Positions 1 to 8,882 of a DNA stretch of 64,000 nt are shown here, piece after piece (position 1 is the first letter of the stretch; every line of letters begins with the position of its first letter). The stretch is taken from NCBI RefSeq assembly GCF_000172175.1, contig NZ_ABJL02000008.1:2604001-2668000 (forward strand), written 5' to 3'. The notes under the pieces were generated by a model. The model saw nothing but the letters and a program-made list of their open reading frames with translations, ran no database searches and was not told where the DNA came from. This DNA is from Bacteroides intestinalis DSM 17393. GTDB lineage: Bacteria > Bacteroidota > Bacteroidia > Bacteroidales > Bacteroidaceae. Both the position numbers and the translations under genes were made by a program.

Positions 1-99
1 ACTTTTTTACCGGTAAGTAAAGTCGAACTTATAACTTTGTGCTCCCGCACCGGAAGCAAACAAGAATCCTAAAATTAACAATGTAAAAATCCGTCTCAT
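1..99 (-). pseudogene. Frameshifted 5' end of a secreted esterase-like gene (CE12-type?), cut by window edge
   Basis: Reading leftwards from the ATG at 99-97, the sequence encodes a clear signal peptide (MRRIFTLLILGF...GAGAQ) followed by SYKFDF, then hits a stop at 9-7 after 30 residues. SYKFDF plus a Thr/Gly/Lys stretch is how secreted rhamnogalacturonan acetylesterases (SGNH, CE12) of Bacteroides often begin. Dropping one base in the TTTACTTACC stretch would restore a DFTTGKK reading. So this is probably the start of such an esterase, last gene of the 3.5-0.1 kb pectin operon, with a one-base frameshift (real or a sequence error). Only 99 bases are visible, so the family call is tentative. 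Confidence 0.4.
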
Positions 100-229
100 A
101 TCTCTTTCATTTTATGTTAGTTACTTAATTTTATGCAAAGAAAAAGAAAAGGAACGACTTCACAGTCCCTCCTTCCCCCTAATTGACTTTTTAATCAATT
201 ATACTATAATCTATGAAATCTGTTACTAA

Positions 230-1357
230 TTAATTTAATTTATACACTTCAGCGCCTGCCAACAGGAAGCAGCCGATACCATAATCCTCAAAATCAGGTA
301 TTTTATCATAAGTCACCGGCTGACCGTCTTTAGGTTCCTTTCCTGTTCCCTGTACATAGCCCAAACAACCGTTTGGATGAACAGCATCCTGTACCATTGC
401 GTTCCAGGCTTTCAGCAATACCGGAAGGTACTCTTTTTTATCTAATAAACCTTTGCGCACACCCCAAGCCATACCATAGACGAAGAGCGCTGTACCGCTT
501 GTCTCTTTTCCACCGAAATTCGTTTCATCATGAAGACTTACATTCCAAAAACCATCCTTACGCTGGCATTTCTTCAGAGCCTTGCTCATTGCAAGGAAGT
601 CGTTAATATAATCCGCACGATGCAGTTCATCTGCCGGAATCTCCTCCAAAACACGCACTAATGCAGCGTATGCCCAACCATTACCACGGCTCCAATAGCA
701 ATCCTCTCCATTCGGTTCTTTATAAGGGGGAACAAAATCCGCATCCCTCCACCACAATCCATCTTTGGGATTGAAGAGTCCGTTCTTACCATGCACATTG
801 CGGGAATAACTGTACATATCCCACATCTTATCATTATACTTCTGTTCTCCCGTCAGTTTACCCAATTTAGCGTAAATAGGCATTCCCATTTGTATGGCGT
901 CCACCCAAGTCCAGTCATTCACCTGCGGAGTATTGACTATCATGTCAATACAGGCTTTGATTTTTCGGATCTTCTCCGGGTCGGAAGACATATTATACAA
1001 ATCGATATAAACCTGTCCGCAACACTGGTCATCGGCATTACGGGTAATATTCCCGTTGCGCATTCCCCATTTATGATAATCAGCCCACTGATAAGCATAA
1101 TTATAATAATCTTCCCGTGGAAAAATGGAATGCAGCGCCATCAATCCCTCATAATATACTCCCCGCGTCCAGATATTGCTGGGACGAATAATACCATTAT
1201 AAGACGGCGTACGATAATCTGCATACTTCTTCATGAAGTAATCATTCACTTTTACCAAAGTTTTAAGTGTCTCTTTTCTGTCGGGTAATCCTTGTGCACT
1301 GACACTCCCGCAAATAAGACTCACAAAGAGGAAAACTCCTATCAATTTCTTTTTCAT
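230..1357 (-). CDS. GH105 unsaturated rhamnogalacturonyl hydrolase
   Basis: Secreted or periplasmic glycoside hydrolase that removes the 4,5-unsaturated galacturonic acid left at the non-reducing end of rhamnogalacturonan oligosaccharides by lyases. The protein has a signal peptide (MKKKLIGVFLF...VSAQ) and an (alpha/alpha)6-barrel of normal GH88/GH105 length. Family motifs are NADDQCCGQVYID (about residue 109 of the mature start), WTWVDAIQMGMP with the likely catalytic Asp, and YWSRGNGWAY. I start it at the Met of MKKKLIG rather than 18 bases upstream (1375), because that gives a standard signal peptide. It follows GH28 in the same minus-strand operon. A second GH105 lies at 33.1 kb and may act on a different oligosaccharide length or compartment. 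Confidence 0.9.
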   Translation of the reverse strand: MKKKLIGVFLFVSLICGSVSAQGLPDRKETLKTLVKVNDYFMKKYADYRTPSYNGIIRPSNIWTRGVYYEGLMALHSIFPREDYYNYAYQWADYHKWGMRNGNITRNADDQCCGQVYIDLYNMSSDPEKIRKIKACIDMIVNTPQVNDWTWVDAIQMGMPIYAKLGKLTGEQKYNDKMWDMYSYSRNVHGKNGLFNPKDGLWWRDADFVPPYKEPNGEDCYWSRGNGWAYAALVRVLEEIPADELHRADYINDFLAMSKALKKCQRKDGFWNVSLHDETNFGGKETSGTALFVYGMAWGVRKGLLDKKEYLPVLLKAWNAMVQDAVHPNGCLGYVQGTGKEPKDGQPVTYDKIPDFEDYGIGCFLLAGAEVYKLN

Positions 1358-1414
1358 GATGTGGTTATTACTCATTAATACTGTTCTATATCTTAATCTA
1401 CCTATTGTTTCACA

Positions 1415-2836
1415 CTAATTATTATACCCTTCACCATCCACGGTTATATTCCGGTACACCACTCCCTCGGCATCATCCGTCACAAACAAAGGACGTCCAT
1501 CCGGCTGTTTATAATGGAAATGTACATTATCCAGCGTCACTCCCTGTGCATGACGGATATAAAAACCTTTTGCCGGAATAATGCCGAACATCCATGGTTC
1601 CGGATAAGTCTTTTCATTCTCAGGCGGAATACGCTTGCCATCTTCCGCCGTATAGCCTCCCTGATGATAAATATGGATATTGCTGAAAGTTACATCCTCG
1701 ATCCATGCTCCCGGCACCCCACTGATAATGGAAGAGTAACGTGAATCGGCATTGAATACATTGACATTACTGATAAGAATACGCTTCATTGAACCTACTG
1801 GAGTACCTTCGGGGCTACGCATACGTTTGCCAAGGCGCAGGAAGAAAGGGGCATTCACAATATCCCGCATTGTGATATTGCTGATAACAATATCTTCCAA
1901 CTGACCGCCATCCACCGTTTCAAGGGCAAGACCGCGGCAACGCTCAAAGATACAGTTCGTAATAGCAATGTTCTTGAAGCCGCCACTGGATTCAGTGCCC
2001 AACTTTATACGTCCCGTTACATAGCCGTGATCGGGCGCCTGCGGTTCATCGCGCTGCCATGTGGCATCCAGCATCGTTCCACGGTCGTAACCGGTAACAT
2101 AGCAATCGGAAATCGTCACATTCTCCGTGTCCCTAAAACTTCCGAGGGCGTAGGATGCCTTCAATACAATAGCATCATCCCACGGACTGTTGACACTACA
2201 TCCCATTATACGGACATTTTTACAGCAATCTATATCGAATCCGTCACGGTTGGTATCCACTTTCAGGTTGATAATACTCAGATTATCCACTCCGGTAGCC
2301 AACAAGGCAAAATGTCCGCAACGCAACATAGAGAAATCTTTCAGTGTGATATTTTTGCAAAGCTTCAAGCTGATAGCCTTATTTCCCACTCCCGACAAAC
2401 GACTTTCTTCACGAGTCAGTCCACGACCATAGATTAGTCCGGGACCGCTAATAGTCACATCTTCAATGCCGATTCCCCAGATCAGGGAGTTTTTCCAATG
2501 ACTATGACCAAAGTCCTGATAACGGTTATGTTCGTTCGGCTCAGCCTCATCATATCCACCCTCCGGAGTAGGCGATGCCGCTATGATGCGCGCACCTTGT
2601 TCCAGATAAAGATGAACATGGCTGGCAAGCCGTATGGAATAGCAGACATATTCTCCGGCAGGGATATATACGGTACCACCACCTTCACCGGCAGCCGCAG
2701 AGATGGCACGATTAATGGCAGGCGAATCAATAGTCACCCCGTCGGCCCTGGCTCCATAATCTTTCACATTATGGATGGACGCCTGCATCAGCAGCACGCA
2801 GCAACAAACCGATATGAGCACAACCAAACGTTTCAT
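1415..2836 (-). CDS. GH28 family polygalacturonase / rhamnogalacturonan hydrolase
   Basis: Right-handed beta-helix pectinase of 473 residues with a signal peptide (MKRLVVLISVCCCVLLMQAS). The helix opens with the classical VKDYGARADGVTIDSPAINRAI block. Catalytic-region motifs are NRDGFDID (residues 196-203, Asp198 equivalent of the NTD motif), WDDAIVLK (Asp220/Asp221) and GRIKLG, which matches the family RIK motif. The usual GHG motif is not obvious, which fits the exo-acting or rhamnogalacturonan branches rather than plain polygalacturonase. The start codon overlaps the stop of the upstream gene as ATGA, so translation is probably coupled. It should act on backbone oligosaccharides of RG-I; the exact bond is not shown by the sequence. 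Confidence 0.88.
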   Translation of the reverse strand: MKRLVVLISVCCCVLLMQASIHNVKDYGARADGVTIDSPAINRAISAAAGEGGGTVYIPAGEYVCYSIRLASHVHLYLEQGARIIAASPTPEGGYDEAEPNEHNRYQDFGHSHWKNSLIWGIGIEDVTISGPGLIYGRGLTREESRLSGVGNKAISLKLCKNITLKDFSMLRCGHFALLATGVDNLSIINLKVDTNRDGFDIDCCKNVRIMGCSVNSPWDDAIVLKASYALGSFRDTENVTISDCYVTGYDRGTMLDATWQRDEPQAPDHGYVTGRIKLGTESSGGFKNIAITNCIFERCRGLALETVDGGQLEDIVISNITMRDIVNAPFFLRLGKRMRSPEGTPVGSMKRILISNVNVFNADSRYSSIISGVPGAWIEDVTFSNIHIYHQGGYTAEDGKRIPPENEKTYPEPWMFGIIPAKGFYIRHAQGVTLDNVHFHYKQPDGRPLFVTDDAEGVVYRNITVDGEGYNN

Positions 2837-3513
2837 CTCTTATTTTCTTTTTGAAATAGTTCCGGTAACATAAAGTAATTATAATCCGCCTTGGCATTCT
2901 GTTTATAGAAACAGAAGTAACAATTCTCTTGCGCAGTCCAGGAGTAGAAACCGGAAAGTACAGGAGCATCTGTTTTCTTTCCCGAATGATACAATTCAAG
3001 TGGAGTTTTCTGCCGATGGGCATCCGACAAGCGAAGTTCAGAACCAACAGGCATGATTCCCGAAGTAACCCGCAAACCCATGCTTTCGCCATAATATACA
3101 GTGACAACATTCTCTTCATCACTGAATACATTGTCCCGGCAAGCCCCGGGAGAGATTATATTTCCTTCTTTCGAAAGAGTTTCATCTTCATTGCAGGCTC
3201 CGAAAGCCCAACACAAAGATATATTTTCGGGTAAACGGGAGCCGGAAACCTCCATTACAAAACCCTTCGTATCTGCCAAAGGACATATTACCAACCTAAC
3301 TTCACCCTTATCTAACAATGCATCCTTTATGGTATATATCCGGTCTCCCGTTTTCTTCAAATTACATTCATCCAACCAACGGCTTTCATCACCTGCTACT
3401 ATTCCAAACCGGAAAGTACCCGACCCTTTAGACAAACAGAAAGGAAGCACCTGTGCTTTCACTTCCATCAGCACAAGGACTAACAATAATAATATCGTAA
3501 TGCTTCTCCTCAT
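2833..3513 (-). CDS. Small secreted DUF4450-like protein
   Basis: First gene of the minus-strand pectin operon: 226 residues, signal peptide MRRSITILLLLVLVLMEVKA. The body resembles, from memory, the DUF4450 domain of Bacteroides polysaccharide loci (GTFRFGIVAGDESRWLDE, IYTIKDALLDKGEV, ISLCWAFGACNED). Those proteins are usually about 1000 residues or more, with the domain at the N-terminus of a large catalytic-looking protein. Here the domain stands alone and is complete at its C-terminus (ELFQKENKR). No catalytic motif is visible. It may be a carbohydrate-binding or accessory protein; the function is unknown. The ATGA overlap with GH28 means the two are co-translated. Confidence 0.6.
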   Translation of the reverse strand: MRRSITILLLLVLVLMEVKAQVLPFCLSKGSGTFRFGIVAGDESRWLDECNLKKTGDRIYTIKDALLDKGEVRLVICPLADTKGFVMEVSGSRLPENISLCWAFGACNEDETLSKEGNIISPGACRDNVFSDEENVVTVYYGESMGLRVTSGIMPVGSELRLSDAHRQKTPLELYHSGKKTDAPVLSGFYSWTAQENCYFCFYKQNAKADYNYFMLPELFQKENKR

Positions 3514-3546
3514 AGTACCCAGTATTCCGTTAATTAATTCATGCTG

Positions 3547-3603
3547 CGAAAATAGGCCATTTCACAGTTTCAATAAATGGAAACATGTACATTTACATGG
3601 AAA
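3547..3603 (-). promoter_or_regulatory. Promoter and candidate HTCS operator of the 3.5-0.1 kb operon
   Basis: On the minus strand a -7-like box TATTTTCG (3554-3547; one mismatch to TAnnTTTG) precedes the operon. TTTCCATG (3603-3596) and TTTCCATT (3583-3576) form a direct repeat with a 20-bp period. The upstream copy ends 41 bp before the -7 box. The same geometry recurs at five other promoters of this locus. Confidence 0.5.
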
Positions 3604-3623
3604 TTCATCTAAAAGAGTCCTAT

Positions 3624-3680
3624 TTTGCAGGAAATTGCACTATTTTCCATAGGCTCTTTTTTCTGAGCCACTTATCTTTG
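3624..3680 (+). promoter_or_regulatory. Promoter and candidate HTCS operator of the GH42 gene
   Basis: The -7 box TATCTTTG lies at 3673-3680. Half-sites TTTGCAGG (3624-3631) and TTTCCATA (3644-3651) are 20 bp apart, the first ending 41 bp upstream of the -7 box. No -33 TTTG is seen at the expected spacing, as expected for an activator-dependent promoter. Confidence 0.45.
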
Positions 3681-3711
3681 CGTACATATAAATCCAACAA
3701 GAAAAACATCC

Positions 3712-5790
3712 ATGAAAAAGCAAATCTTCACCCTACTTTGTGCATGCCTGATGAGCGAAATGCTCTTTGCACAATCAACATGGTTCAATGACAAAGACCT
3801 CACCCTGACCGGTGTTTACTACTATCCCGAGCATTGGGACGAAAGCCAATGGGAACGTGACTTCAAGCAGATGCATGACTTAGGTTTTGAGTTCACCCAC
3901 TTTGCCGAATTTGCCTGGGCACAACTGGAACCGGAAGAGGGTAAATATGACTTCGCCTGGTTGGACAAGGCAATCGCTTTGGCAGACAAGTACAAACTAA
4001 AAGTAGTGATGTGTACTTCTACCGCTACCCCACCCGTCTGGTTAAGTCGCAAATATCCTGAAATCCTGATTAAGTATGAAGATGGTACAGTCCTCGACCA
4101 CGGTGCCCGCCAACATGCATCATTCGCCTCTCCACGATATCGGGAGCTCGCCTACAAGATGATAGAAAAGTTGGCACAACATTACGGCAATGATCCACGC
4201 ATCGTAGGCTGGCAGCTTGATAACGAGCCTGCCGTACAGTTCGATTATAGTGAGGCGGCAGAAATAGCATTCCGCAACTTCCTGAAAAACAAGTATCACA
4301 ATACTATCAAAGAACTGAATGATGCCTGGGGCACTGCTTTCTGGAGTGAAGTTTATTCTACCTTTGACGAAATCACCCTCCCCAAGACTGCCCAGATGTT
4401 TATGAACCATCATCAAATACTGGATTACCGACGTTTTGCCGCCGGACAAACCAATGACTTCCTGAATGAGCAATGCCTGCTGATTAAGAAGCATGCCCGC
4501 AACCAATGGATTACCACCAATTATATCCCCAACTATGATGAAGGCCATATTGGTGGAAGTCCCGACCTGGATTTCGTAAGCTATACCCGCTACATGGTTT
4601 ATGGCGATAACGAAGGCATCGGACGTCGCGGATATCGGGTGGGAAATCCGTTACGCATCGCCTTTGCCAACGATTTCTTCCGCCCCGTACAAGGAACTTA
4701 CGGAGTAATGGAACTGCAACCGGGACAAGTCAATTGGGGAGGTATTAATCCACAACCGCTTCCCGGAGCTGTCCGCCTGTGGCTCTGGAGTGTATTTGCA
4801 GGAGGAAGCGATTTCATTTGTACGTACCGTTACCGCCAGCCGCTTTACGGAACAGAACAGTATCATTACGGAATTGCCAACACAGACGGCACTACCATCA
4901 CCCCCGGAGGACATGAATTCGAACAATTCATCAAAGAAGTGAAACAACTGCGTACACAGGCAAAAGCACGTGATGTGAAACCCGCTGATTACCAAGCCCG
5001 TCGCACCGCCATACTTTTCAATCACGAAAATGCATGGAGCATCGAACGCCAGAAGCAGAACCGTACCTGGAACACGATGGCACACATCGACAAGTATTAC
5101 CGTACGCTAAAAAGCTTCGGCGCTCCGGTCGATATTATTAATGAAAGCAAAGATCTGTCACAGTATCCGGTAGTCATTGCTCCTGCCTATCAGATGGCAG
5201 ACAAAGCATTGGTAGACCGTTGGACTGAATACGTAAAGAATGGCGGTAATCTGGTATTAACCTGCCGTACAGCACAGAAAGACCGTTACGGCCGTCTGCC
5301 CGAAGCACCTTTCGGTTCACTGATCTATGATTTGACGGGAAATGAAATAGAGTTTTACGACCTTCTGCTCCCCGAAGAACCGGGAAAGTTTGTTATGGAT
5401 GGCAAAGAATACCCCTGGAATACCTGGGGAGAGATACTGAAACCAAGTAAGGATTGCCAGACCTGGGGAAAGTATATCGAAGAATTTTATGAAGGAAAAC
5501 CGGCCATTACCACCCGCAAACTTGGTAAAGGTACTATCACTTATGTAGGAATTGACAGCACAGACGGAACTTTAGAAAGAGATGTGCTTAAAAAGCTCTA
5601 TACAAAACTGAATATATCTGTAATGGATCTGCCGTATGGAGTAACGATGGAATATCGCAACGGTTTGGGAATAGTTCTCAATTATGGCGACAAGCCCTAT
5701 CACTTCAATCTTCCTGAAGGAACCAAAACTTTGATAGGAACAACAGATATTCCGACGGCAGGAGTACTGGTATTCGTAACAAAGCAATAG
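3712..5790 (+). CDS. GH42 beta-galactosidase
   Basis: Secreted beta-galactosidase, 692 residues, signal peptide MKKQIFTLLCACLMSEMLFAQ. The TIM barrel begins with TGVYYYPEHWDESQWERD, characteristic of GH42. The acid/base Glu172 sits in QLDNEP and the nucleophile Glu334 in GVMELQPGQVNWG. The C-terminal part has the trimerisation/beta-galactosidase-fold region (IVIAPAYQM, LGKGTITYVG). In this locus it most likely trims galactose or galactan side chains from RG-I. It faces away from the minus-strand operon, with a shared regulatory region 3514-3711, and is followed by an SGNH hydrolase 36 bases downstream, probably co-transcribed. Confidence 0.93.
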   Translation: MKKQIFTLLCACLMSEMLFAQSTWFNDKDLTLTGVYYYPEHWDESQWERDFKQMHDLGFEFTHFAEFAWAQLEPEEGKYDFAWLDKAIALADKYKLKVVMCTSTATPPVWLSRKYPEILIKYEDGTVLDHGARQHASFASPRYRELAYKMIEKLAQHYGNDPRIVGWQLDNEPAVQFDYSEAAEIAFRNFLKNKYHNTIKELNDAWGTAFWSEVYSTFDEITLPKTAQMFMNHHQILDYRRFAAGQTNDFLNEQCLLIKKHARNQWITTNYIPNYDEGHIGGSPDLDFVSYTRYMVYGDNEGIGRRGYRVGNPLRIAFANDFFRPVQGTYGVMELQPGQVNWGGINPQPLPGAVRLWLWSVFAGGSDFICTYRYRQPLYGTEQYHYGIANTDGTTITPGGHEFEQFIKEVKQLRTQAKARDVKPADYQARRTAILFNHENAWSIERQKQNRTWNTMAHIDKYYRTLKSFGAPVDIINESKDLSQYPVVIAPAYQMADKALVDRWTEYVKNGGNLVLTCRTAQKDRYGRLPEAPFGSLIYDLTGNEIEFYDLLLPEEPGKFVMDGKEYPWNTWGEILKPSKDCQTWGKYIEEFYEGKPAITTRKLGKGTITYVGIDSTDGTLERDVLKKLYTKLNISVMDLPYGVTMEYRNGLGIVLNYGDKPYHFNLPEGTKTLIGTTDIPTAGVLVFVTKQ

Positions 5791-5826
5791 TTCAAAACCG
5801 GCATCTATTTATACACAATAAGTATC

Positions 5827-6507
5827 ATGAGAAAGAAACTATTATTTATCATCTTCTGCCTGTCCGCTCTCACGGGATTCGCACAGACAGCAAACACTCA
5901 CTCGCAAACGGATGATCTGAAAGGAAAACGTATCGGAGTCATTGGTGACAGTTATGTGAAGAACCACAAAGAACCTGTTGAAAATACCTGGCACTATGCG
6001 TTTGCTCAAAAACATGGCATGGAATACTTCAATTATGGTAGGAATGGGAATAGTATTGCTTATTCCAGCCCGCGCTGGGGCGAGGCCATGTACATAAGAT
6101 ATAAAGAGATGACAGACAGCCTCGACTATGTTATCGTAATCGGAGGACACAACGATGCTTTCAAGCTTGATTCCATCGGAGGAATAGATAATTTCAAAGC
6201 TAAGCTGGAAATACTCTGTAAAGGCCTCGTAGAGAAATATTCCACAGCCAAAATCTTTTTCTTTACCCGATGGAACTGTAAAAACTTTAAGGAAAGTGAC
6301 TCCGAGAAAGTGGTAGACGCCATGGTTGAAGTCTGCGGTAATTACAGCATTCCCATCTTTGATTGCGCCAGGAAGGGAGGTATCTATGCCGACAATGACA
6401 CTTTCAGAAGAATATATTTTCAGGGAGAGAAGGACACGGCACATCTGAATGCAAAAGGTCATGTCCGCTTCCTGAAAGTAGCGGAGAACTTTATATTACA
6501 GTATTGA
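5827..6507 (+). CDS. SGNH/GDSL-family hydrolase (probable pectin esterase)
   Basis: Secreted 226-residue SGNH-fold hydrolase with signal peptide MRKKLLFIIFCLSALTGFAQ. Block I is IGVIGDSYVKN (Ser nucleophile), block III is IGGHND (Gly/Asn oxyanion region) and block V is DTAHLN (Asp-x-x-His). Its position after GH42 in a pectin locus suggests removal of acetyl or similar ester groups from RG-I so that lyases and hydrolases can act. Substrate is inferred from context only. Spacing of 36 bases to GH42 suggests one transcript. Confidence 0.8.
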   Translation: MRKKLLFIIFCLSALTGFAQTANTHSQTDDLKGKRIGVIGDSYVKNHKEPVENTWHYAFAQKHGMEYFNYGRNGNSIAYSSPRWGEAMYIRYKEMTDSLDYVIVIGGHNDAFKLDSIGGIDNFKAKLEILCKGLVEKYSTAKIFFFTRWNCKNFKESDSEKVVDAMVEVCGNYSIPIFDCARKGGIYADNDTFRRIYFQGEKDTAHLNAKGHVRFLKVAENFILQY

Positions 6508-6690
6508 AGCCACTGTGGGCTCTTTGACCGGAACACCTAGCTGTTTCCTTTTTTCATCTTTATCGTAAGTAGCAGTTCAAAATTGGTTTGATACATATAA
6601 CTCGTTTTCGCATCATGTTTTGTTATTTGAAGATACTCAGTGGAGCCATCCAGTAAGTGTAAAATCAAGATCATGTCAAGTAAACAAGAA

Positions 6691-6726
6691 AAGGGTTGCC
6701 TCATCTGCCTACAGAGGACAACCCTT
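6691..6726. terminator. Bidirectional hairpin between convergent genes
   Basis: AAGGGTTG-CCTC pairs with GAGG-A-CAACCCTT, a 12-bp stem with one bulge. It lies between the SGNH gene (plus) and the susD gene (minus), both ending toward it. There is no strong T-run on either side. The rest of 6508-6763 shows nothing further. Confidence 0.6.
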
Positions 6727-6763
6727 TACAAATCAACAAAACTATATTATCCTATACCCTAAA

Positions 6764-8854
6764 TTAATACCCCGGATTCTGCATATCCTTCTTTTCTTGA
6801 TCTGTCAGTGGTTCACCATTGTCATTAGTCAAGCCATCAAGGAACGACTGAGGAATAGGACGCAGGTTATGATGTTCTTGAATATAGAGTGTTTCAGGAT
6901 TGAAAAGTTTGGCACGCTTATAAAGAGTCTTCGTGCGGCTCAGTTCATCCCAGCGATTCCACTCACCCAATAATTCACGAGTACGTTCGTTCAGAATAAA
7001 ATTAACCTTACCTTCTAGTGTATTAACACTCAGTCCCATTCCGTTCAGTACAGCTTGGTCTTCTGCAGGCAGGTTGTTCCAACTGGAGATTTGAAGGCTA
7101 GATGCATTCCACGATTCACTTTCTACCGGACGTTCCACACCCGTAGAAAGTACATAAGAATTCTTCTGGATAAACGAATATTCAAATGCCTGCTGATTCG
7201 TCAACTTAGCGCCATTGGCATCTTTGTTACCTTTTGCACAATTGCCTGAAGCTGTTGAGTTACTCTTGAAAGCAATAGTACCATCTACATAATATTCACG
7301 GTCTTCACCGGCTTTCCATTCAGCACGTTTGCGCAGCAAGTTAATAGTAGCCAATGCGCCTGCATCATCACCATTACGTACTTGACATTCAGCTTTCACA
7401 AGGTAGGTCTCACCAACACGAGCCATCGTTACATCGCGGTGTGCATCCCCCTTTTCACCGGTACGGCTACCATCGGCTGTTTTGTTAATACCACAGAACA
7501 TATTAGAACGATTGGCTGCCGATGTACCGTAAGTATTCATCACATATTGACCTTCAGCATAAACCGGGGCTACATTGGGTACCCATTTACCCGTTTCAGG
7601 ATTGACAAATGTATGCTTAATAGCCGCACGACCAAACTCATCCTTACGAAAGCGTGTGTCATCCTTCTTATTCAACAAGAAGAGAACTCCTTGATCGCCA
7701 AATGTGGGCGCATTTTCAGCTTTAACATAATCGGGCGTTGCTACGTTATTGCAAATACCATAAACCGTTTTAAAGGTTTTCCACATACGAGAATCATTCA
7801 CATTATCAAACACAGCATAAGTATATTCTGTAGGACGGCAACGCTGGAACTCCATGTCGCCGATATACTGACCACGGGGAACATAGCCACCTGAATAAGT
7901 GTTGTACTGCGAAGAGAAATAATTATAGGTACGATTTCCGTAACGGCCAACAGTAGTCGAAGCATCGTTATGCAAAGCCGACATCAAGATTTCTTTCGAC
8001 TTTTCAATATTACAGTCCACCCCTGTCCAGTTGGAATACAAATTATTATAATCTTTTTCCAAGCCACGCGCATCAATGACTTCATCACAGAGCCGGATGG
8101 CACGGTCAAGATCGGTCTTTGCAGGATAATTACTCTTCCAAGTGCAACGCTCGCTTTGGCGATAGAGTAGAGCTTTAGCCAAGAAATGGGCAGCCGTATA
8201 TTTAGTCCACGTACCAGCACCACGCCAATCGTCTGTACGAAGCAAATCATACGCTTTCTGCAAGTCGTCAATGACTTGATTCAGTACATCTTCACCACTA
8301 GACAGCTTGAAGTTACGTGGAACGCCTGCACTTACATCAATAGGTTCCAGTTGTAATGGGCAACGCTCGTATTGGCAGAACAGACGATAATAGTTGTATC
8401 CACGCAAGAAATAAGCTTCCCCCAAGGCTGAATTGCGATCCTGTTCACTGGCTATGAGAGGAGCTTTTTGCAACAGTAGATTACACGTTGCAATACCAAA
8501 ATACAATTCGTTCCACAAATCTGCAGGCGAAGGATGGTTTCGACGCGACGATCCTGCCGGATTCATTTCAGCCGTATTATAGTCCATCCATCCAAGCGAA
8601 GTTTCGTCTGATCCCATTGAAAATTCATCACAACCATAAAGTGTAATGGCATAAGCCCATTCGTATCCAAAGTGCCAACGCAGGTTACCATAAAGACCGG
8701 CAGCCATGGCCAATGCGCCCGCACCAGTTTCAAGCAAAGCATCCGTAGTAGTATGGTTTGCATTTTCTTTCAGGAAGTCATCGCCGCATGAGGTCGTACC
8801 AAACATTATTGAAGCGGCAAGAATACCCGATAATATTTTATTAGTATTTTTCAT
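6764..8854 (-). CDS. susD-like: SusD-family glycan-binding lipoprotein (left pair)
   Basis: Outer-membrane, cell-surface glycan-binding lipoprotein, 696 residues. The N-terminus has a lipobox (MFGTTSC) after a signal peptide, followed by GDDFLKEN. TPR-type helices (YFLRGYNYYRLF, AAHFLAKALLYR) and the C-terminal region (RTRELLGEWNRWDELSRTKTL, LRPIPQSFLDGL, QNPGY) are typical of SusD/RagB. It pairs with the SusC transporter starting 28 bases upstream and should cap it as the lid of the pedal-bin complex. It is in the pair that currently has a recognisable promoter. Confidence 0.95.
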   Translation of the reverse strand: MKNTNKILSGILAASIMFGTTSCGDDFLKENANHTTTDALLETGAGALAMAAGLYGNLRWHFGYEWAYAITLYGCDEFSMGSDETSLGWMDYNTAEMNPAGSSRRNHPSPADLWNELYFGIATCNLLLQKAPLIASEQDRNSALGEAYFLRGYNYYRLFCQYERCPLQLEPIDVSAGVPRNFKLSSGEDVLNQVIDDLQKAYDLLRTDDWRGAGTWTKYTAAHFLAKALLYRQSERCTWKSNYPAKTDLDRAIRLCDEVIDARGLEKDYNNLYSNWTGVDCNIEKSKEILMSALHNDASTTVGRYGNRTYNYFSSQYNTYSGGYVPRGQYIGDMEFQRCRPTEYTYAVFDNVNDSRMWKTFKTVYGICNNVATPDYVKAENAPTFGDQGVLFLLNKKDDTRFRKDEFGRAAIKHTFVNPETGKWVPNVAPVYAEGQYVMNTYGTSAANRSNMFCGINKTADGSRTGEKGDAHRDVTMARVGETYLVKAECQVRNGDDAGALATINLLRKRAEWKAGEDREYYVDGTIAFKSNSTASGNCAKGNKDANGAKLTNQQAFEYSFIQKNSYVLSTGVERPVESESWNASSLQISSWNNLPAEDQAVLNGMGLSVNTLEGKVNFILNERTRELLGEWNRWDELSRTKTLYKRAKLFNPETLYIQEHHNLRPIPQSFLDGLTNDNGEPLTDQEKKDMQNPGY

Positions 8855-8882
8855 ATTCGTTTTTTTGTTTAATGATTAATGA

